A stretch of 64,000 nucleotides of DNA, taken from JBAXZR01 sp041670165. GTDB lineage: Bacteria > Bacillota > Clostridia > Christensenellales > UBA1242. The stretch is from contig JBAXZR010000004.1 of assembly GCA_041670165.1 (NCBI GenBank), positions 13,360 to 77,359 on the forward strand. The letters are read 5' to 3'. Below are positions 59,295 through 64,000 of this stretch, one piece after another (positions within the stretch are counted from its first letter, which is position 1; the number at the start of each line of letters is the position of its first letter). The notes under the pieces are model-generated. The model had not been told where the DNA came from. It made no database searches and worked only from the letters and a program-made list of their open reading frames with translations. A program made the position numbers and the translations under genes.

Positions 59295-59753
59295 ATGAAT
59301 CATCTTGAAGAAGCTACCATTGAAGTTATTAATCGAGAAACAGGTCATTTTGAAAGTTCATTGTTTGATAAAAATAATGGTCTAATTTCTGAAGAATTAG
59401 CTGAGCAAATTCTTTCAAGAGTTTTGCTGGAATTTTATGAACAATTGATTTCAGGTTACATACCATCAAATTACAAAACAATTTATGATGCAAAAATTTT
59501 GGGTGAAGCAATTAAAACTGCTCAAAACACATATAAAAACAAAAAAGACACATTGCTCTTTGATTTGAATGTTAAAAAATTAGTGAACATTCTAGAATAT
59601 TATGTAAGATTCGACACTTGGAAGAGCGGAAGTTTCAAAGCTTTCAAATGTACAAAAATCTTGCCACTAAATGAAGAAAAAAAATTGTTTATTGAAAAAT
59701 TTAATAGTAAAAGTCAAATAGCTTTGCCAACAAAAAATATAAAAGAATTATAA
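59295..59753 (+). CDS. Hypothetical protein, tandem paralogue A (152 aa)
   Basis: No known family. It shares the block YKNKKDTLLFDLNVKKLV and the end LNEEKKLFIEKFN with the next gene (YKNKKDSVSFDEKVAKYI, LGEEEKKFISEFN), so the two are paralogues at modest identity. All-helical, soluble. Starts after AAGGAG; 14 nt before gene B. Confidence 0.7.
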   Translation: MNHLEEATIEVINRETGHFESSLFDKNNGLISEELAEQILSRVLLEFYEQLISGYIPSNYKTIYDAKILGEAIKTAQNTYKNKKDTLLFDLNVKKLVNILEYYVRFDTWKSGSFKAFKCTKILPLNEEKKLFIEKFNSKSQIALPTKNIKEL

Positions 59754-59767
59754 TTTAAGGAGAAAAT

Positions 59768-60355
59768 ATGGATAGAAAAGAAAAAGCAACTGAAATTCTG
59801 AAATATTATGGAACAGGAGCTTACTCAAGTAAAATTTTTGACGAAGATTTTTCAAGCAAAACCGAAAAAGTTGGAAGGTGGATTTTTAAAACCGATTTTA
59901 CAACATTTAACCTGTCAGAAAGACTTGTTAACCAAATTCTTATACGCAGTGATTTGAGATTTTTTGATAATCTTATTGGAAAATTTGAACCAGCTGATAA
60001 AGTAAGAATTAAAACTGAACAACAGGCTCTTGATGTTGCAAGAATGATTAGAGACAGAGATTTTTTGCGTGGACCAATTGGTTATTGTCAAAATGTTTAT
60101 AAAAACAAAAAAGACAGTGTTTCTTTTGATGAAAAAGTTGCAAAATACATCGAAATTCTATTCATGCATGTTAAATATGAAAGCTTAGGCGATTATGGTG
60201 TTGAATATTGCAAAAGTTGCACTGAAATCACTGCACTTGGTGAAGAAGAAAAAAAGTTTATTTCTGAATTTAATGACACTTTAGTAAAAAAATTATTTCA
60301 AGAAAAAGAAATAAAAAAAGAAAGCAAAAAAACTTGTGAAGAAAAATCAATGTAA
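59768..60355 (+). CDS. Hypothetical protein, tandem paralogue B (195 aa)
   Basis: Paralogue of the preceding gene with an extra N-terminal stretch of about 40 residues (KYYGTGAYSSKIFDEDFSSK) and a Lys-rich tail. Two Cys (YCKSC) near the C-terminus correspond to the single Cys of paralogue A. Start follows AAGGAG. Likely one operon, ended by the terminator at the stop codon. Confidence 0.7.
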   Translation: MDRKEKATEILKYYGTGAYSSKIFDEDFSSKTEKVGRWIFKTDFTTFNLSERLVNQILIRSDLRFFDNLIGKFEPADKVRIKTEQQALDVARMIRDRDFLRGPIGYCQNVYKNKKDSVSFDEKVAKYIEILFMHVKYESLGDYGVEYCKSCTEITALGEEEKKFISEFNDTLVKKLFQEKEIKKESKKTCEEKSM

Positions 60356-60382
60356 AAAAATCAGCGAAAGCTGATTTTTTTT
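60353..60382. terminator. Bidirectional terminator
   Basis: AAATCAGC-GAAA-GCTGATTT stem with a GNRA tetraloop, poly-A before and T-run after. Serves the paralogue operon and perhaps the convergent NAD operon. Confidence 0.85.
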
Positions 60383-60486
60383 GTAGTAGTTTTTAATTTA
60401 ATTGTAACAAAACACAAATAAATTTAAACTTTGCTAATTATCCATTTTTTTTACATAGAATTGTTTTTTAAATAACATGGCTTGCA

Positions 60487-61050
60487 TTAAATGTTTTTTA
60501 ACATTTTGTCTATTTTTGCAATTGTCTTATCAATTTTTGAATATATTTTTTTGAAATTTTTGTTTGTGTTAACTTTTAAGACTGGGCATGATATGAAATC
60601 TTTTATAAATTTTTTATGAAGAGCAAGGCTTCTAAAAGATAAATCACCACGATTGTAATGCTTTGCATACCACAAAAAATTGACAAAATTGTCGTGCATA
60701 TCACCACTTGGAAGAACTCTGTTTCCATGAAGAAAAAATTCTCTTTCTTTAAGTCTTTTTACTCTCACCCTTGTTGGAGCTTTTAAAAAGATAACCAAAT
60801 CAAATTCACGAGCAAATTCTTGTCCCCATTTTGCAATTGAACCGCAAAGAACAAGATTTTCGTAAGCTTCAAACACTTCTTTTAAGAGTGCTTGACTTTC
60901 TTTTGCATCTCTATATTCGCTAAAAGGTGGATCTGTTAATTTCCATGCATAGTAATCTGATTCAATTTGTTTGTAATTATGTTTCGAAGCAATATATTTC
61001 CCAATTGAAGATGTGCCACTTCCTGCAGCACCGATGATATGAATTTTCAT
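60487..61050 (-). CDS. P-loop kinase-like protein of the NAD operon
   Basis: The 187-residue protein resembles small adenylate-kinase-like P-loop proteins. Its loop is GAAGSGTSS, with Thr in place of the Walker A Lys; the same replacement is typical of this family (GASGSGTTT). Other hallmarks are DPPFSEYRD and VRVKRLKERE. It follows pncB by 2 nt. A role in nucleoside or nicotinamide riboside phosphorylation is a guess from the operon. Confidence 0.7.
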   Translation of the reverse strand: MKIHIIGAAGSGTSSIGKYIASKHNYKQIESDYYAWKLTDPPFSEYRDAKESQALLKEVFEAYENLVLCGSIAKWGQEFAREFDLVIFLKAPTRVRVKRLKEREFFLHGNRVLPSGDMHDNFVNFLWYAKHYNRGDLSFRSLALHKKFIKDFISCPVLKVNTNKNFKKIYSKIDKTIAKIDKMLKNI

Positions 61051-61052
61051 TT

Positions 61053-62531
61053 TTACCTTTCTTTAGTTAAATTTGTTTGAAAGCTGTCATGGTGATTTGT
61101 TTGGTTATCTTTTTCCTTGTTGCCAAACAACATCTCATTTTTCAAAGCAGTCAATTTCTTTGACAAACTTATATAGTACTTATGTGGGTTTTCTAATCTT
61201 TGTGCTTCTTCCCAAAGAGTCTTAAGTTCATCTTGTACATGTTTTGCAGTGTTAGCGATTGTTGGAACAGTATAAATTTGTTTTCCGTTCTCAATCATTT
61301 TTACTTTCAAATCTTTAACAGTGAAATTTGTGATTTCTTTTTTTCTAAATGGCATTTCTGGGTGAACAAATTCATGTTTTCCCATTGGAGTTGTTTCATT
61401 GAAAAGTGCAATTTCATCTGTTATAAACATTCCGTTTTCATCATAGAATCTAAAAATTTTTTTGAATGCTGGGTTTGTTGTTTTTTCAGGATTGTCGCTA
61501 ATCTTGATTTTTGGAATAAGTTTGTGTTCTTTTTCAATTGCAACAAGCTTGTAAACTCCACCAAAGACTGGATCGCTTTTGGCTGTAATAAGATTTTCAC
61601 CAACTCCAAAACTGTCTATTGGTGCACCTTGATCAAGAAGAGATTCAATAACTTTTTCATCAAGAGCATTAGAAATAATTATTTTTGCATCTTTGATTCC
61701 TGCATTATATAGCATTGCTTTTGCTTGTTTTGAAAGGTAAGCAAGGTCGCCACTGTCAATTCTGATTCCCTTAAGGCTTTTGCCCATTGGTTTCAAAACT
61801 TCATTGTGAACTCGAATTGCATTTGGAATTCCGCTTTTAAGAGTGTTGTATGTGTCAACGAGCAAACTGCAGTCATCAGGAAAAGCAAGAGCATATTGTT
61901 TAAAAGCTTCATATTCTGTGTCAAAATATTGAACAAAACTGTGAGCCATTGTTCCAAGAACCTTGATTCCGTAATTCTTTCCTGCAACTGTGCAAGCAGT
62001 TCCTTTGCAACCAGCAATAATGGCTTCACGAGCACCTTGGACTGCTGCATTTTCACCTTGAGCTCTGCGTGTTCCAAATTCCATAACTGGTCTGCCTTTG
62101 GCTGCTCTAACAATTCTTGAAGCTTTGGTTGTTATTAAGCTTGAATGATTAAACATATTTAAAAGTGCTGTTTCAACAAGCTGTGCCTCAAGAAGTGGAG
62201 CTTTAATTGTTACAACAGGTTCGTTTGGAAACACAACTGTTCCATCTTCAACTGCCCACATGTCTCCAGTGAATTTGATGTTTTCAATTTCGTCTAAAAA
62301 ATCTGGTGTAAATTGGTTTAATGATTTCAAATAATCAATATCTTCTTTTGTGAGAGTCCAATTTTTTAGGTATTCAAGAATGTCTGCCATTCCATTTGCA
62401 ATGGCAAAGCTTCCGCCGTCTGGACATTTTCTGAAGAAGATATCAAAAACTGCATTATTGTTAGATACCTTGCTTTTAAAGTATGCTTGACCCATTGTGA
62501 GTTCATAAAAATCTGTTAATAAATTATTCAT
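61053..62531 (-). CDS. pncB: Nicotinate phosphoribosyltransferase
   Basis: Makes nicotinate mononucleotide from nicotinate and PRPP, the entry step of the Preiss-Handler route. The 492-residue product has LLTDFYELTMGQAYF at the N-terminus, MEFGTRRAQG with the conserved Arg pair, GTMAHSFVQYF with the His that is phosphorylated, and RIDSGDLAYLS. Usual length. It overlaps the upstream adenylyltransferase gene by 8 nt. An Asn/Gln/Thr-rich tail of about 20 residues is extra. Confidence 0.96.
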   Translation of the reverse strand: MNNLLTDFYELTMGQAYFKSKVSNNNAVFDIFFRKCPDGGSFAIANGMADILEYLKNWTLTKEDIDYLKSLNQFTPDFLDEIENIKFTGDMWAVEDGTVVFPNEPVVTIKAPLLEAQLVETALLNMFNHSSLITTKASRIVRAAKGRPVMEFGTRRAQGENAAVQGAREAIIAGCKGTACTVAGKNYGIKVLGTMAHSFVQYFDTEYEAFKQYALAFPDDCSLLVDTYNTLKSGIPNAIRVHNEVLKPMGKSLKGIRIDSGDLAYLSKQAKAMLYNAGIKDAKIIISNALDEKVIESLLDQGAPIDSFGVGENLITAKSDPVFGGVYKLVAIEKEHKLIPKIKISDNPEKTTNPAFKKIFRFYDENGMFITDEIALFNETTPMGKHEFVHPEMPFRKKEITNFTVKDLKVKMIENGKQIYTVPTIANTAKHVQDELKTLWEEAQRLENPHKYYISLSKKLTALKNEMLFGNKEKDNQTNHHDSFQTNLTKER

Positions 62532-63051
62532 GTTCTTTTGTTCCTTTTTTTGTTAAAATTTTTTCAAAATATACTTTGCTTTGTGGAAGAAGAAAATTGA
62601 AATATTTTTTTAGGTCATTCCTAATCATTGTTGCACTTATTGGAATCACATTTCTGTCAAATGGAACAAATGTAAATTCTGGAAAATATTTTTCATTCAA
62701 TTCTCTGTAAGTTTCATCGGCAAATTTCATGTTAACATTTTTGGGCAATATTTTTTTAAGTTTTTCTGACCATTCTTTGAGCCCTTTCGGAAAGGCTTCA
62801 AGCCCTGTTTCATCAAAATACAAAAATTTGATTTTTGGATTGTCTTTAAAATGCTCTTTTAACCAAGAAAGTCTTTGCTTTGCTTTTATGTTTGGAAACC
62901 CAGCTTTTTGACAAAGTTTTTCACACCTTTCAGGATTTTCAGCAAGGATAACATACAAAAAGTCGCATTGTTTTGCTGATTCGTTTATGGCATAAACATG
63001 CCCTAGATGTGGTGGCAGAAATTTTCCGCACAATGCTCCAATTTTTTCCAT
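62524..63051 (-). CDS. NadR-type nicotinamide-nucleotide adenylyltransferase
   Basis: The 175-residue nucleotidyltransferase has the adenylate-binding HLGH at residues 15-18 within GKFLPPHLGH and the second signature ISATMIRND near 140. This pattern is closer to the NMN adenylyltransferase domain of NadR than to NadD. The HTH and kinase domains of NadR are absent. In this operon it could adenylate nicotinate mononucleotide made by PncB. Start follows AAGGAG; no gap to the Nudix gene. Confidence 0.85.
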   Translation of the reverse strand: MEKIGALCGKFLPPHLGHVYAINESAKQCDFLYVILAENPERCEKLCQKAGFPNIKAKQRLSWLKEHFKDNPKIKFLYFDETGLEAFPKGLKEWSEKLKKILPKNVNMKFADETYRELNEKYFPEFTFVPFDRNVIPISATMIRNDLKKYFNFLLPQSKVYFEKILTKKGTKEHE

Positions 63052-63651
63052 TTACATCTCCTTGTTGTCAAATTTTTCAAGTTTCTTTTTGTAATAGAAA
63101 CTTCTGAGTTGAAGTTTGCTTTGCATACAAAATTCATTTTCATCAAGAAATTTGTTAAGCTCACCAAGTTCAATAACAAATTTTGTTATGTTTTCTGTTG
63201 GCTCAAGCTTTTGCTTTTCAGTGAGTTCAACTTTTGCTTCAAAAAATTCAATTGCTTCATCACTAAGTCCTGCACTTGAGAAACATGCTTTTTCAGTTTT
63301 CTTAATTTCTAGTGTCTTTGCTCCAATTTCTTCAAGAAGTTCTCGTTTCATTGCTTCTTCTGGTTTTTCACCATTGTCAACAAGCCCTGCAGGAACTCCA
63401 TAAATAAACTTGTTAATTGCAAATCTGTATTCTTTGATTAACACAACGAATGTTTTTCCATTTTTTTCAAAGTATGGAATTGCTCTTACGGCATCTGAAC
63501 TAGTTTTTCCAGTCAAGATTGTGAGTTCGTCATCTTTTTTTCTTGAAGCAAATTCATAATTCATTTTTCCGTTTGGCAAATCGTATTCTGCAACAAACAT
63601 GTTTAAATATTTATTTTGTGTAAGCTTCTTTAGTTTAACAAATTTTGCCAT
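63052..63651 (-). CDS. Nudix hydrolase, ADP-ribose pyrophosphatase-like
   Basis: The 199-residue protein has a full Nudix box at residues 89-111 (GLVDNGEKPEEAMKRELLEE followed by IG). The preceding IKEYRFAINKFIYGVPAG is typical of ADP-ribose pyrophosphatases, which split ADP-ribose to AMP and ribose phosphate. The ATG at 63651 follows GGAGAG; it overlaps the end of the nicotinamidase gene by 17 nt. A role in clearing ADP-ribose from NAD turnover fits the operon. Confidence 0.88.
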   Translation of the reverse strand: MAKFVKLKKLTQNKYLNMFVAEYDLPNGKMNYEFASRKKDDELTILTGKTSSDAVRAIPYFEKNGKTFVVLIKEYRFAINKFIYGVPAGLVDNGEKPEEAMKRELLEEIGAKTLEIKKTEKACFSSAGLSDEAIEFFEAKVELTEKQKLEPTENITKFVIELGELNKFLDENEFCMQSKLQLRSFYYKKKLEKFDNKEM

Positions 63652-64000
63652 CGTTCTCTCCAAAATATTTTTCATCTTTAATTGTGATGCCAAGGGCAGT
63701 CATTCTGTTGAGTGATTTTGCTTGCTCAATTTTTTCATTGTGATTTGGAGCATTGAAAGTTGCAACCGCATTTTTTGGAACAACTATTTTGGTTTGTTTT
63801 CCGTTAAGCTTGTTGTAACGAGCAAAATTTGTTGCAAATTGTTCAACGCAAATGTCTGTTAGGCAACCAGTAACTTTTACTTCTTCAAAATTAGCTCGCT
63901 TTGCAATTTCTCTAAATTCTGGTGTGTTAAATCCGTTTGTTGTGTTTTTGGGAATCATAATCATGTGTTTTTCAAATTTTTTAAGCTCTGGAACAAGTTC
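63635..64000 (-). CDS. pncA: Nicotinamidase/cysteine hydrolase, C-terminal part
   Basis: Partial: the frame is open to the window end, so the N-terminus with the Asp and metal site is outside. The visible 121 residues contain the catalytic Cys in VTGCLTDICVEQFATNFARY, the cis-peptide region and the KIVVPKNAVATF strand of isochorismatase-type hydrolases. With pncB next door, nicotinamide deamidation is the likely reaction. Confidence 0.85.
   Translation of the reverse strand, partial: ELVPELKKFEKHMIMIPKNTTNGFNTPEFREIAKRANFEEVKVTGCLTDICVEQFATNFARYNKLNGKQTKIVVPKNAVATFNAPNHNEKIEQAKSLNRMTALGITIKDEKYFGENDGKIC

Noticed and set aside
1..64000. Mollicute-like code with TGA as Trp
   Set aside because: rplE and other genes end in TGA, and Trp codons are TGG throughout.

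Overview
The window is an AT-rich chromosomal segment of a low-GC Gram-positive bacterium, most likely a member of the Clostridia (Bacillota), possibly an uncultured gut lineage. The evidence is the ribosomal gene order (S10-spc-alpha ending secY-adk-map-KOW-infA-rpmJ-rpsM-rpsK-rpsD-rpoA-rplQ), zinc-ribbon S14, AddAB instead of RecBCD, AAGGAG-type ribosome binding sites and TTGACA/TATAAT promoters. The genetic code is standard: rplE ends in TGA and Trp is TGG.

Layout. 1-4791: str operon (rpsL, rpsG, fusA) and tuf with its own promoter. 4792-22737: about 18 kb that separates str from S10. It holds a cytidine deaminase-like gene, an ADP-ribosylglycohydrolase, two orphan minus-strand genes, a tandem Myb-like DNA-binding coiled-coil protein, addB-addA, a 5.6% GC island, a membrane protein ending in five AT-hooks, a PRC-barrel protein, an SPFH/zinc-ribbon protein, a DUF1858 protein and a ppGpp-hydrolase-like HD protein. 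22993-39298: one long ribosomal super-operon from rpsJ to rplQ, including adk, map, a KOW protein, infA and secY. 39299-45605: accessory region with a decayed tRNA-Ser, a HEPN RNase-like gene, an Ig-like surface protein, an intact tRNA-Ser(UGA) followed by repeats that copy its 3' end, a transglutaminase-like protein and an IS3-family remnant. 45606-60382: mixed metabolic, envelope and orphan genes (Nudix, fhs, amidase, HD, YwaF-like, FAD-Rieske oxidoreductase, M29 peptidase, metal permease, CAT-like acetyltransferase, two tandem paralogues). 60487-64000: minus-strand NAD salvage operon (nicotinamidase, Nudix, HxGH adenylyltransferase, nicotinate phosphoribosyltransferase, P-loop kinase-like), cut by the window end.

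The most unusual items are: (1) a three-TM protein with ExbB/TolQ-like topology, a long coiled coil, OCRE-like aromatic repeats and five C-terminal AT-hooks, encoded directly beside a 155-nt tract with no G or C; (2) at least five genes whose ATG lies 5-7 nt after a good -10 box with no Shine-Dalgarno, implying leaderless mRNAs; (3) a repeat block after tRNA-Ser that duplicates the tRNA 3' end; (4) structured leaders before rpsJ, rpsM and rpsG with mutually exclusive pairings or long stems. All functional statements are by reading sequence and family knowledge; no search was run.
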